Part shown: positions 43,989-53,096 of the stretch, piece after piece | How positions within the stretch are numbered: the stretch's first letter is position 1 | Layout of the letters: each line of letters opens with the position of its first letter | Origin: Parapedobacter sp035556095 | GTDB taxonomy: Bacteria; Bacteroidota; Bacteroidia; Sphingobacteriales; Sphingobacteriaceae | NCBI RefSeq assembly: GCF_035556095.1 | Contig: NZ_DATMFT010000012.1 | Location: 83,681-147,680, forward strand | Direction of reading: 5' to 3' | DNA length: 64,000 nt | Translations under genes and position numbers: made by a program | Notes under the pieces: model-generated | What the model was told of the DNA's origin: nothing | The model's database searches: none | The model's input: the letters and a program-made list of their open reading frames with translations, nothing else

Positions 43989-44902
43989 TGGCCGATGCGA
44001 AGACATTGATTTGCGTGGTGGGTCCCACGGCGGTAGGGAAAACCACGGCAGGCATCCAACTGGCCGAACACTTCCAGACCGTTATCCTGTCCGCAGATTC
44101 CCGCCAGTTCTATCGGGAAATGACAATTGGCACCGCCAAGCCCAGCGATGAGGAGCTGGCTGCGGTGCCACATTATTTTATCAATTCCCATCACATAACG
44201 GAAGATTATTCGGCCGGCGACTTCGAGCGTGATGCACTGTCGCTGTTAGCGAAGCTGTTTTTACAGCACGACGTGGTGGTGTTGGTAGGTGGTTCCGGTC
44301 TTTTCGTCCGTGCCATTTGCCAAGGGCTGGACAACTTGCCCAAACCACTGCCGGGTGTGCGTGACCGCCTGAATGACCTTTACAGGCAAAAGGGATTAGC
44401 GCCGCTCCGGTCCTTGCTGCAGCAGGTCGACCCGGAATACTTTCATGAGATGGATACCCAGAATCCACAGCGTGTGATCCGCGCGCTTGAGGTGTACGAA
44501 AGTACCGGTATGCCGTTTTCCCACTTCCGCCGGGGGCAGGCGGCCAAGCGTCTGTTCAATGTGGTTACAATCGGGCTCGACACGAATAGGGAGGTGTTGT
44601 ATCAACGTATCAATTCGCGCGTGGATGCCATGGTAGCGGCGGGCCTACTCGATGAGGTGGAGTCGTTGTTGCCGTATCGGCACAAAGCCCCGCTGCAAAC
44701 TGTTGGATACGCTGAATGGTTTGACTACCTAGATGGCAAGTGCTCACGGGCAGAGGCAGTAGCGAAAATGAAACAGAACACCCGCCGGTATGCCAAACGC
44801 CAGCTCACATGGTTTCGTAAAGACGCAGCCACGGCGTGGTTTGCACCAGAAGATATTGCGGGAATGATTGCGTACGCTTCTTACCGGATCAATCCACGAT
44901 AA
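43988..44902 (+). CDS. miaA: tRNA dimethylallyltransferase
   Basis: This 304-residue enzyme prenylates A37 of tRNAs reading codons that begin with U. The P-loop VGPTAVGKTTAGIQ (about residues 10-23), the SADSRQFYREMTIGTAKP block, and the C-terminal RRYAKRQLTWFRKD motif are all present. ATG 43988 overlaps the preceding stop. The 3' end overlaps the convergent ilvE gene by 14 nt, leaving no room for a terminator. Confidence 0.96.
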   Translation: MADAKTLICVVGPTAVGKTTAGIQLAEHFQTVILSADSRQFYREMTIGTAKPSDEELAAVPHYFINSHHITEDYSAGDFERDALSLLAKLFLQHDVVVLVGGSGLFVRAICQGLDNLPKPLPGVRDRLNDLYRQKGLAPLRSLLQQVDPEYFHEMDTQNPQRVIRALEVYESTGMPFSHFRRGQAAKRLFNVVTIGLDTNREVLYQRINSRVDAMVAAGLLDEVESLLPYRHKAPLQTVGYAEWFDYLDGKCSRAEAVAKMKQNTRRYAKRQLTWFRKDAATAWFAPEDIAGMIAYASYRINPR

Positions 44903-45959
44903 CGTTCCATCCGAATTCGTCGGCAATACGACCGTAGCGCAGGTCGTTGAGGTATTGCAGCACCTTATTCGAGAACTCGCGTTTAGCAGGATCTGGTAAT
45001 GTGTAGATATTGCCTTCATAACCGATTTCGGAAATCGGTGTAAGCGTGGCTGCCGTACCGGCGGCGAACGCTTCCGTTACGCTTCCATTTTCGATGCCAT
45101 CGATTAGTTCCCGCACGGATACTTTACGTTCTTCAGCCTGATAGCCCCAATGCCGTGCTATTTCGATGATGGTGCGACGGGTGATGCCATGCAGTATCGT
45201 TTCCGATGATGGCGTAATGATGGTGTCGCCCACGCGGAACAGTAAGTTGGCTGTACCCGCTTCTTCGATGTATTTATGCTCCTTTGCATCCGTCCACATC
45301 AGCTGGTCGAAACCTTCCTCCTGCGCGAGACGCGTGGGGTAGAGTGACAATGCGTAGTTGCCCGCATTTTTTGAAAAACCGACACCACCGGCTGCTGCCC
45401 GGGTGAAATGTGTTTCAATCTTTAAACGGAGCGGCTTGTTATAATACGCACCTACCGGCCCGGTGATAACGATAAACTTGTACGAATCCGAAGGGTGTAC
45501 ACCTAAGGCCGCTTCCGTGGCAAACATGAAAGGACGGATATATAACGACGCGCCTTCGGTTTGCGGTACCCAATCACGGTCGAGGTCGAGTAGTGTTTTA
45601 ATGCCACCGATAAATAGCTCTTCCGACAGCTGGGGCATTTCCAGCCGTGTAGCCGATTTATTGAACCGTTCACGGTTCTGGTCAGGCCTGAACATGCTCA
45701 CCGTGCCATCCGCATACTTGTAAGCTTTTAAGCCTTCAAAAATCGACTGACCATAGTGAATGGCCGAAGTGGCCGGGCTTAGCGATAGGTTGCCATACGG
45801 CACAATGCTTACGTCTTGCCAATCGCCGTTGGCATAATCGGCCACCAGCATGTGGTCAGAGAGAATCTGACCGAATTTCAAGTTGTTGAAATCGACTTGC
45901 GACAGCCTTGACTGCTGCGTTTGCTCCACCCGGATTGCTGTTGTTCCTGCCTCGCTCAT
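44889..45959 (-). CDS. ilvE: branched-chain amino acid aminotransferase
   Basis: This 356-residue fold-type IV PLP aminotransferase is of the long BCAT form: YGQSIFEGLKAYKYADGTV, RPDQNRERFNKSATRL, the PLP Lys in GVGFSKNAGNYALSLYPTR, KEHKYIEEAGTANLLF and LHGITRRTIIEIA. It catalyses the last step of Val, Ile and Leu synthesis or the first of their breakdown. It is monocistronic in the minus direction. Confidence 0.95.
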   Translation of the reverse strand: MSEAGTTAIRVEQTQQSRLSQVDFNNLKFGQILSDHMLVADYANGDWQDVSIVPYGNLSLSPATSAIHYGQSIFEGLKAYKYADGTVSMFRPDQNRERFNKSATRLEMPQLSEELFIGGIKTLLDLDRDWVPQTEGASLYIRPFMFATEAALGVHPSDSYKFIVITGPVGAYYNKPLRLKIETHFTRAAAGGVGFSKNAGNYALSLYPTRLAQEEGFDQLMWTDAKEHKYIEEAGTANLLFRVGDTIITPSSETILHGITRRTIIEIARHWGYQAEERKVSVRELIDGIENGSVTEAFAAGTAATLTPISEIGYEGNIYTLPDPAKREFSNKVLQYLNDLRYGRIADEFGWNVIVD

Positions 45960-45989
45960 AGCTGTATGATATTAGGTGGGCAAGTTAGG

Positions 45990-46030
45990 AAAAAAAGCGG
46001 ATTGGAAGAAAAGATTTCATTCCGATCCGC
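45990..46030 (-). terminator. intrinsic terminator of the DUF1508 gene
   Basis: On the minus strand a 10-bp stem (46030-46021 with 46006-45997, one G-U pair) is followed at once by seven T residues (45996-45990). It lies nine bases after the stop of the DUF1508 gene. Confidence 0.85.
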
Positions 46031-46038
46031 TTGAAGGA

Positions 46039-46371
46039 TTATGCCGACTGGTCGTCTGTCGTTGCATCGGGAGCATTCCGTTTAACCGACTCGATTCCCT
46101 TATCTCGGCCGGAAGCGGATTCATACATTTCACTCGATCCGATTACCTGACCATTGCCTGCTTTCAGGTTGAAGAAGAATTTACCGTTTTTAGCTTCTTT
46201 GCGCTCATACCGGTTATCATCCGATGCATTTTTCCTTACCGACTCGATGCCGTTAAGACAGGAAGTTTTGGCGGTGTACCCTTCGCTCGTTAGAATGACT
46301 TCGCCATTGCCGGCTTTTAGGTTGAATTGGAACTCCCCATTCTTGCGTGTTGAAATCACAAATTTTCCCAT
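46039..46371 (-). CDS. DUF1508 (YegP-like) protein with two repeats
   Basis: This 110-residue protein is made of two tandem DUF1508 units: GEFQFNLKAGNGEVILTSEGY (used in part: FQFNLKAGNGEVILTSEGY) with GIESVRKNA, then GKFFFNLKAGNGQVIGSSEMY (FFFNLKAGNGQVIGSSEMY) with GIESVKRNA. YegP relatives are small proteins of unknown role, often stress-linked. It is monocistronic with its own terminator. Confidence 0.93.
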   Translation of the reverse strand: MGKFVISTRKNGEFQFNLKAGNGEVILTSEGYTAKTSCLNGIESVRKNASDDNRYERKEAKNGKFFFNLKAGNGQVIGSSEMYESASGRDKGIESVKRNAPDATTDDQSA

Positions 46372-46540
46372 GGTTTTACTGATTTTGATTTACGATAAGT
46401 TAAATAACACGGATTATTAATAGGCTAATTTATAATAGCTTTCTTTTAAATCAAAATTAAATTCGTCTCGAAGGGTAACAAACCCGGACTCCCGGTGATA
46501 TATGGAAAAAGAATACGGTTGTTCACTAATGCAGATTATT

Positions 46541-48334
46541 ATGAAGAAGATTCTACAAAGTACATTGGTCTTACTGTTTGTTTGGCTGATGGGCAATCAT
46601 GCGGCAAAGTCACAGGAATACGCCCCGTGGCAGGTTGGTATATTCGGTGGTGCCAGCCCTACATTGGGTACCTACCACGGCGATACGGCGCGAGCCAATA
46701 TCGGTTATGTGGGCGGGTTATTCGCAGATCATTATTTTCGCGGTGGCAGTTTCGGTATCGGTATCGACGCACGCCTTTTGCAGCATCCGCTTTGGGGTGG
46801 TGACAGCGTGATTTTCCGCAATGGTTTCTTAGCTACTACCTTCAATAATGCGAAGCGCTTCCGGCATCTCGGATTGGCCGTGGGGCCTACTTATCAATTC
46901 AGAGCGGGGAAATTTGCCGCCGAACTGTTTGCCAAAGGCGGCGTGTTATTTCAGCAGTTTCCGGATTACCAACAGGAATTGGTATACGAAACGGCTGACC
47001 CGCGGGGTGGGGTGGTCACGCAGTCGCTGGTTGTCAGGAAAACCGCCAACACATCAGACCGGGCATTGGCCTGGATGGGCGTAGGGGGTGTGCGGTTCAA
47101 TTATGAGGTTGCGCGTAATCTGAGCGTATTTGTTCAGGGTGATTACCTCAGCACGTTCGGTACGGAATTTGGCGGTAAACCATCTGAATTTTTCATTGAA
47201 GAGCTGCCTGCGATGCAGCCCCTAACCGAGGGGCATTTCGTTGATGACCCTACTTTATTTTTCGGAAAGGAGCCGCAACTGCGGCGTACCTTCACCCAAG
47301 CATTGAATGTGGCTGCCGGTATCAAATACGCGTTTGGTGGCAAGCGTAAGGCTAAAATGGTGCCGACCCCGGGGCCGGAGGTTGCTGCGGCGGTGGCCGT
47401 TCCGGCCGACACAGCACAGCCCAGAAAGAAAAAAGATCTGGTTGTAGTAGTAAAGGATAAGCAAACCGGTTTGGCTTTAAGCGGCGTAAAAGTGGTTATT
47501 TCGGGAGAAGAGGTGGAGCACGTGGGCACGACCAATGCCAATGGCGAAGCCGAGCGGCTGACTGCCGCGGTGAGTGGGGATTATCGCGTGACTGGTGAAA
47601 AGAATGGGATAGCCACCACAGTCGTCCATATTACACCGGCTGATTTCCAAGGTAGCGGGGCGGTAATCTATAAAGAGTTGCTACACGACGATCCGCGTTT
47701 TACGTTAGTAGGCGAAACGGTGGAGTGTGATACGGACAGCAAGCTAGCCGGTATCAAAACCATCCTTACCCACGAAGGTACCAATGCTAATCTCAGCCAA
47801 ATTTCAGACACCGAAGGTAAGTTTATCTACCAGCTTGAACAGCAATCGAGCTACAATGTGGTAGCCAATCAGGCTGGTAAATATTCGCAAACCGAGCGGG
47901 TGACCACCGTGGGCCTGGACCGCAGTAAGACGTTGTATGTGACCTTGAAGCTCGGCGTGTGCGTCCTGGAGGAAGGGGCTTCGTGGGTAGTGAAAAACAT
48001 CTTGTACGATTTTGATAAGAGCGATATCCGCCGCGATGCGGCGTTGGTACTCGATAACGTGGCAAATATCCTGAAGCAAAACCCGACGCTCCGTATAGAG
48101 CTATCATCGCACACAGACAGCCGAGGTAACGATGCATACAACATGCAGCTCTCGCAGCGCCGTGCCGATGCAGCGGTGGCTTACTTGGTATCCAAAGGAA
48201 TAGACCGGGGAAGGATGGTGGCCAGGGGTTACGGGGAAACGAGATTAGTCAATCCGTGCGCTAACGGGGCAGATTGTTCGGAAGCCGACCATGAACAGAA
48301 CCGCCGTACGGAAATCAACGTGCTTGCTTATTAG
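46541..48334 (+). CDS. OmpA-family outer membrane protein with barrel and two regulatory-like domains
   Basis: This 597-residue exported protein starts at ATG 46541 (MKKILQSTLVLLFVWLMG; cleavage likely after AKS). Residues about 20-275 look like an outer-membrane beta-barrel (alternating patterns, GGVRFNYEVARNLSVFVQGD). A Lys/Pro-rich linker is followed by two carboxypeptidase-regulatory-like beta domains (GLALSGVKVVISGEEVEHVG; LAGIKTILTHEGTNANLSQ). The C-terminus is an OmpA peptidoglycan-binding domain (LYDFDKSDIRRDA, SSHTDSRGNDAYNMQLSQRR). It should tie the outer membrane to the cell wall. It precedes the CHAT cassette but on the opposite strand. Confidence 0.9.
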   Translation: MKKILQSTLVLLFVWLMGNHAAKSQEYAPWQVGIFGGASPTLGTYHGDTARANIGYVGGLFADHYFRGGSFGIGIDARLLQHPLWGGDSVIFRNGFLATTFNNAKRFRHLGLAVGPTYQFRAGKFAAELFAKGGVLFQQFPDYQQELVYETADPRGGVVTQSLVVRKTANTSDRALAWMGVGGVRFNYEVARNLSVFVQGDYLSTFGTEFGGKPSEFFIEELPAMQPLTEGHFVDDPTLFFGKEPQLRRTFTQALNVAAGIKYAFGGKRKAKMVPTPGPEVAAAVAVPADTAQPRKKKDLVVVVKDKQTGLALSGVKVVISGEEVEHVGTTNANGEAERLTAAVSGDYRVTGEKNGIATTVVHITPADFQGSGAVIYKELLHDDPRFTLVGETVECDTDSKLAGIKTILTHEGTNANLSQISDTEGKFIYQLEQQSSYNVVANQAGKYSQTERVTTVGLDRSKTLYVTLKLGVCVLEEGASWVVKNILYDFDKSDIRRDAALVLDNVANILKQNPTLRIELSSHTDSRGNDAYNMQLSQRRADAAVAYLVSKGIDRGRMVARGYGETRLVNPCANGADCSEADHEQNRRTEINVLAY

Positions 48335-48389
48335 GGATGGACTGATGATGGAACCGATTGGTAGCAAATGTTGGATATTATGCAAATAC

Positions 48390-51050
48390 TTAATTGGTTT
48401 TTTTGTATTTGCGATCAGGTGGGTGTTTTTTAGAACGCCGTTGTAACGACCACGCGATACAGCCGATGGCGGTAAGGGCTAACCCAACATAAAGCCCATA
48501 TTGCCATCGGCTTTTCTTTTGCAGGTATGTAGGTACGGAGACCCCTGTAAACTGCAACGATGACCAATACCAGGGGTTCTGTGCTGATATGGGTGCTGAC
48601 GCGATATAGTCTCGTTTGGCCTCGGCCAACGCTAATGCCGGTTCGTGTGTACGGGTTAGCGCATCGTAAAACAGGCGGGCGAGTACGGCAGTCGTCTCAT
48701 CGGCGACAGGCCAATAGGAAGCGATGACGCCGCGCACGCCTTTACTAAGAAATGCTCTGTTGAGACTTTCCACACCCTCGCCACGCAGAAGTTCGCCAGC
48801 AGCCGTTTGGCAAGCAGAAAGAAATACCAATGGCGCAGTAGCCCGGGTATATTGCAATTTCGAGAGTGTGACGGGTTGATCAAACGCGATATATGGTTCA
48901 TCAATCCCATTTGCGACGGCATGGGCAGCGATATGGATCAGTCCGCCATTTTCAAGCGAGCCAAAGAGTACGGTGTCCGACGCATCGGCATCTTGGTATA
49001 CTGCTGCGCCGAATGTACCACTGAGATAAGCTACTTCCTGGTTGACAAAGGGAATATCAGGCAATTCCTCACCGCTGTATTGGCTTTTGGCGAACACGTG
49101 CAGCGGCAGGTTTCGATGTGTATTTTCCGGTGGGCTAATGGTTTCCTTTGGGCTAGTATTGAGCAAGAAGGTGTAGGTGTAGTTGAGCGTAAAGCGCTGT
49201 CCGATAAACTGGTCGCCCTCCATCAACGCGTCGAACGGTAACTTCAGTAGCGGGCCGTCTGGCGACAGTACCATCCGCCCCCCACCGGCCGGGAGTGCCG
49301 GAAGCAGCAGCACCGCTAGCCGCGTGGCTTCGTCGCGATAACGGGAGGGATCATTATCGTATGCCGTGGGGGTCATGCCGAAGTAGCGATCGCTGAAGCG
49401 TTGTATGGCTTGCAACGCATCCGCTGGTAGTTGACCGGCGATGGCTTTGCCTGCAGTAAAAGCCATGTAGTAACCATCACTTTCGGGCGACGTAAAATAG
49501 CTAACCCACATGGTGCTGTCTGAATGGGCGGTGAGCTGTGCGATGAATGCCGTAAAATCCGGCGGGTGGAAAGATTGTGCCAAGTGATCTTCGGCCAACT
49601 GGAACTGGAAGGTGAGCCGGTCGGCTTCGTCCTGCAGCCGTTGCCGTTCTGTGGGATTCCGTTCCGTGGCGAGCGCTTGGAAAAGGTATTGCAGCGATCG
49701 TCGTGTTGTGTTACCTTCATCGGATATCCACTGACCGGTTCGATTGATTTCGTGGAGCAGCTGCCGTCCTTTAGATAATTCGGTGACCCAGCACATGGTT
49801 TCTACCAATGCTTGGTGGGTAGACTGGCTATTGGTCGACTGGAACGCAGCCCATAATTGACCCATCGCTTCATCGAGCAACCGCCTGTTCCATGCGGAAT
49901 TTTGGTAATGGCTCGCGTCGCTTACGATCAACTGCTGGGTATAGAACGCATTTTCTATTGCCCGACGGTAATACTGTATAGCCGAATCAGCATCCTGCTG
50001 GGCATACACTCGCGCCAGGCCCCAGAGTATTTCGGTAAATGTATAATCAGGGTAGTGTGTTGGTGCGGTCGTGTCCCCGAATAATTGTAGGGCATCGCGG
50101 AAATCTTTATGGGCACCGATGTAGTCGCCATAAACGAATCGGAGGTTGCCGCGCGCATAACGGTATTTAGCCCGTTCCCGTTGTTTGCTTCCGGGGAAAT
50201 GCTGTTCGGTGAGCAAGATGGCGCTGTTGATTTGCTGTAGTGCATCATCCAAGCGATCTTGTGCTTCATTTAACGAACAGCCTTGATAAAGTGCCGATGT
50301 ATACCAGATCAACGTATCGCCCACTGGGCGCTTTCTGGTGAAGTGGTGAATGGCTAACTGGTTGTAGTACCGGGCGGTATCCAGCTGGCCAAGTGTTTGG
50401 TAGCAGTTGGCTAAGATATTGTACAATAGCCCTGCATTTGCATCGCGGTCGCTTACGTACTGTAAGCCGCTTTTACAGGCGTCTAGTACGCGTTCGGGCC
50501 AGCCGAGCTGCTGGTAAGCAACGGCCAGGTTCGTGTACAACGAAGGCAGTTGCTGCTCCTTTCCACGTTGCTTCGACGTATCTATTGCCCGTTCGTGGAT
50601 GTATAATGCCCGTTGTAAGTCGCCTAGCTGTGTGTAGAGGTTGCCTAGCGGTTTGGCAATGTAATCGACGAAATCCGGTTCGGGCAACCGGTTATCATCG
50701 ATATACTCCAATGCCATTTCATAGTATCGCGTGCTGCCGGGGACATTGCCACTTTCGCGTAGTGCGTAGCCGATGTTCAACAACAACCAGACATACATTT
50801 CTTTGCCCTCGGCTGTCACCGGTAGGGTAGTAAGTTGGTTCAGGAACGAATCTGGATCGTGGATGAAACGTTCGGGATGATCATAGGCAATGTTTCCCAA
50901 CTGTTCGAGTTGATCAAGTTGGGCTGCGGTATCGACTGCGCCGCTGCGATCATTATGATCCGGTGGTGGGTGCTGGTCTTGATGACAGCCCAATAAGCCG
51001 CCGAGAATAAGGACGGCTAGCAATCTCCGGACGTTTCTTAGAACCGCCAT
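48390..51050 (-). CDS. lipid-anchored TPR-CHAT domain protein (predicted periplasmic protease)
   Basis: This 886-residue protein has an N-terminal lipoprotein signal (LAVLILGGLLGCHQDQ), many TPR-like helix pairs (about 40-420; LGNLYTQLGDLQRALYIHER, LYTNLAVAYQQLGWPERVLD), a helical linker, and a C-terminal CHAT caspase-like domain (about 560-840). The catalytic pair is readable: His710 in IHIAAHAVANG and Cys747 in VFLSACQTAAGELLRGEGV, followed by VIASYWPVADETTAV. A last membrane helix (YGLYVGLALTAIGCIAWSL) and a basic tail end the chain. CHAT domains are cysteine proteases. With a lipobox and a C-terminal helix, the catalytic part is predicted to face the periplasm. The start overlaps the PKD gene by 13 nt, so both are cotranslated. 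Confidence 0.88.
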   Translation of the reverse strand: MAVLRNVRRLLAVLILGGLLGCHQDQHPPPDHNDRSGAVDTAAQLDQLEQLGNIAYDHPERFIHDPDSFLNQLTTLPVTAEGKEMYVWLLLNIGYALRESGNVPGSTRYYEMALEYIDDNRLPEPDFVDYIAKPLGNLYTQLGDLQRALYIHERAIDTSKQRGKEQQLPSLYTNLAVAYQQLGWPERVLDACKSGLQYVSDRDANAGLLYNILANCYQTLGQLDTARYYNQLAIHHFTRKRPVGDTLIWYTSALYQGCSLNEAQDRLDDALQQINSAILLTEQHFPGSKQRERAKYRYARGNLRFVYGDYIGAHKDFRDALQLFGDTTAPTHYPDYTFTEILWGLARVYAQQDADSAIQYYRRAIENAFYTQQLIVSDASHYQNSAWNRRLLDEAMGQLWAAFQSTNSQSTHQALVETMCWVTELSKGRQLLHEINRTGQWISDEGNTTRRSLQYLFQALATERNPTERQRLQDEADRLTFQFQLAEDHLAQSFHPPDFTAFIAQLTAHSDSTMWVSYFTSPESDGYYMAFTAGKAIAGQLPADALQAIQRFSDRYFGMTPTAYDNDPSRYRDEATRLAVLLLPALPAGGGRMVLSPDGPLLKLPFDALMEGDQFIGQRFTLNYTYTFLLNTSPKETISPPENTHRNLPLHVFAKSQYSGEELPDIPFVNQEVAYLSGTFGAAVYQDADASDTVLFGSLENGGLIHIAAHAVANGIDEPYIAFDQPVTLSKLQYTRATAPLVFLSACQTAAGELLRGEGVESLNRAFLSKGVRGVIASYWPVADETTAVLARLFYDALTRTHEPALALAEAKRDYIASAPISAQNPWYWSSLQFTGVSVPTYLQKKSRWQYGLYVGLALTAIGCIAWSLQRRSKKHPPDRKYKKTN

Positions 51051-53023
51051 GCCGCATATACATGTCCGAATTGTCCTTGGTTTCCGCCGTAGATGTAGCG
51101 AATACCCACAACTGGCCCCAAATAGGTACGGCCAAAATTAAGATCGGCAAACGGCTGGACATGGAGACGGCCCATGGCCAATCGCTCGTCCGAATGCCGT
51201 ATGGTTGAAGGTATTTCGCCGTTGGCGCCCAACAAGTGGTACGTCCGTTCTTCGAGGTGTTTCGTGTTGATCGTGGTTTCTGCCAACGCCCCTGCACCGG
51301 CCGATACCCAGCTGTTGAAGTTGTAGCGCAGGTGAAGCGGTACCACCCGCAGTTGGATGAAGCGGTCGCTCTGGTAGGTGTCAAACCGTTCGTACTCATA
51401 TTTTTGTATCCGGTCGGTGCCCGGTACCGGCAATTCAAGTGCTCCCGGTTCATACACCGTATTGGTTGCAGATGCCCGATATGCGTTGGCGTATACTTCC
51501 ACCTGCCAGTAAAGTTTGCGGTATGGCGCAATGGGGGCAAGGCCTACACCAAGCAACGGTCCATTTTTCACCGTGCGTTCTTCATCACTTCCCGTTGGTT
51601 TTTGGATGAAATGGTGGTATCCCGCAAACACAATGGGCGAAAAACCCCTACGGAATCTGCCTGTTGCAAAATTTGTAGTAATAGGTTCGTTCTTGTCGAA
51701 ATAGATGTCGGTCTGTCCCCTGAACGAGCGGTTGGGTAGTTTCCTTTTCGGAAGTACGGTAAATCGGATAAACCCTTGGGTGCTGTCCTTATCGTGTACA
51801 TCGGGTGCTTTTGAGCCTGGCAGGGCAATGTCTTTGAAGTGGAATACCAGGGTGTCGGTTCCCTTAACATAGTACTGGTAACAGGCGGCTTGGTTGGCGG
51901 TGGCACAGGTATCGACCTCGGGATATAAATTCAGCAGGTTGAAGGTATTGGGGTCGAGTACTTCCGGCAATTTGATTTCAAGGCGGATGTTTTTGGCATC
52001 ACCTTCGCCATCGTTCTGGAATTGCACTTTGTAGGTAAGCGCTTTTCGCTTGGATAGCAGGCGATAGCTCAGCCTTGATTGCTTGAGCGACATCTTATTC
52101 GGATCGTGTGACGTTACAATCGGCACATCCAATCGATGTACACGGGCGGGCCCTTTTTCCGGAATGAACACGCCGGTGATGGTTACGGTCGCGTTGGTGT
52201 CGGTTAGCATTTCCGGCGTGATATCTAAATTAATCAGTGAAAATTGCGAGGTATTTTTGCCTGCTACCTCGTACGATGTTACGGTTTTATAGCTGCCGTA
52301 TAACTCCGCAAAATAATCAATGGCTTCGCTGCCTTGGAAATCTTGCTCTTCACGGATGCCGTAGTCAGGGCTTCCGCTTTGTGTTACGGTTACGCTGGGT
52401 ACGGTTGCCCATAGGCTTTCCAGGTTTTTCGGATCATCCGGCGGTGTGATGGTTTCATCGTTGTAGGTCGTCTGGCCGGCATACACAAATCCTTCCGGAC
52501 CGAAAATCTTTTCGTTGGTCAGTAAGAATATTCGGCCTTTCTCGGTCGTGTTTATTCCGGCGATGACCACCATATCTTGCCCCGGCAATGCATTGGCATT
52601 TTTGGAGAGTTTAAAGGTAGCGTCCGTGTTGAAGAAATTCTGCTCAGCGGTAGAGGCAATTGGCTTTGGTGCTACCTTTGTTGAGTCTACATTAATCTTC
52701 CTTGTTGGGCGTTTTGGGCGTGGGCCATTATCGTAGTTACTGACCGTATAGAGCGTCACGTCGTAATCACCGGGCTTGGTGTACTGGTGTTTTGGGGCTT
52801 CTGCCGTGCTGAAGTGCCCATCGCCAAAGTCCCACAAGTACGTGTAGAACGGTTCACGGCCCCCGGGGATGCCGTTGAGCTTGGGCAATGCTGCCTGAAA
52901 AGTCGCTTGGTTGCCAAGGAACTGCACATCAATCTTTGCTTCGACAGTATCGATGATACCCGCGTGCGTGGCTAAGCAAACGGAAAGAAATGTCCATAAA
53001 GTTAGGTAGTGTTTTATGTTCAT
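51038..53023 (-). CDS. PKD-domain protein with C-terminal outer-membrane-barrel-like region
   Basis: This is a 661-residue exported protein. ATG 53023 (MNIKHYLTLWTFLSVCLATHAG) is chosen because it opens a signal peptide; an earlier in-frame start adds charged residues. A PKD domain lies near the N-terminus (about 40-115; YLWDFGDGHFSTAEAPKHQY). A middle region contains a conserved-repeat-like beta domain (TYKVQFQNDGEGDAKNIRLE). The final 200 residues alternate as a beta-barrel and end in an aromatic residue (VYAAWRF), as outer membrane proteins do. It is the first gene of a two-gene transcript with the CHAT protein and is transcribed away from the sigma factor gene. A surface or outer-membrane scaffold is likely; its ligand is unknown. 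Confidence 0.78.
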   Translation of the reverse strand: MNIKHYLTLWTFLSVCLATHAGIIDTVEAKIDVQFLGNQATFQAALPKLNGIPGGREPFYTYLWDFGDGHFSTAEAPKHQYTKPGDYDVTLYTVSNYDNGPRPKRPTRKINVDSTKVAPKPIASTAEQNFFNTDATFKLSKNANALPGQDMVVIAGINTTEKGRIFLLTNEKIFGPEGFVYAGQTTYNDETITPPDDPKNLESLWATVPSVTVTQSGSPDYGIREEQDFQGSEAIDYFAELYGSYKTVTSYEVAGKNTSQFSLINLDITPEMLTDTNATVTITGVFIPEKGPARVHRLDVPIVTSHDPNKMSLKQSRLSYRLLSKRKALTYKVQFQNDGEGDAKNIRLEIKLPEVLDPNTFNLLNLYPEVDTCATANQAACYQYYVKGTDTLVFHFKDIALPGSKAPDVHDKDSTQGFIRFTVLPKRKLPNRSFRGQTDIYFDKNEPITTNFATGRFRRGFSPIVFAGYHHFIQKPTGSDEERTVKNGPLLGVGLAPIAPYRKLYWQVEVYANAYRASATNTVYEPGALELPVPGTDRIQKYEYERFDTYQSDRFIQLRVVPLHLRYNFNSWVSAGAGALAETTINTKHLEERTYHLLGANGEIPSTIRHSDERLAMGRLHVQPFADLNFGRTYLGPVVGIRYIYGGNQGQFGHVYAAWRF

Positions 53024-53046
53024 AGCCGTCGATTGGTGTTTTGGGC

Positions 53047-53076
53047 GAAAAATAGGAATTTTTTTTATTTTTACAA
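53047..53076 (-). promoter_or_regulatory. promoter of the PKD-CHAT operon
   Basis: On the minus strand TTG (53076-53074) and TATTTTTC (53054-53047, one mismatch from TAnnTTTG) are 19 nt apart, ending 23 nt before the ATG. The same AT-rich stretch must also serve the divergent sigma factor gene, whose ATG is at 53097. Confidence 0.55.
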
Positions 53077-53096
53077 CCTTTACATCCATTTACGTA

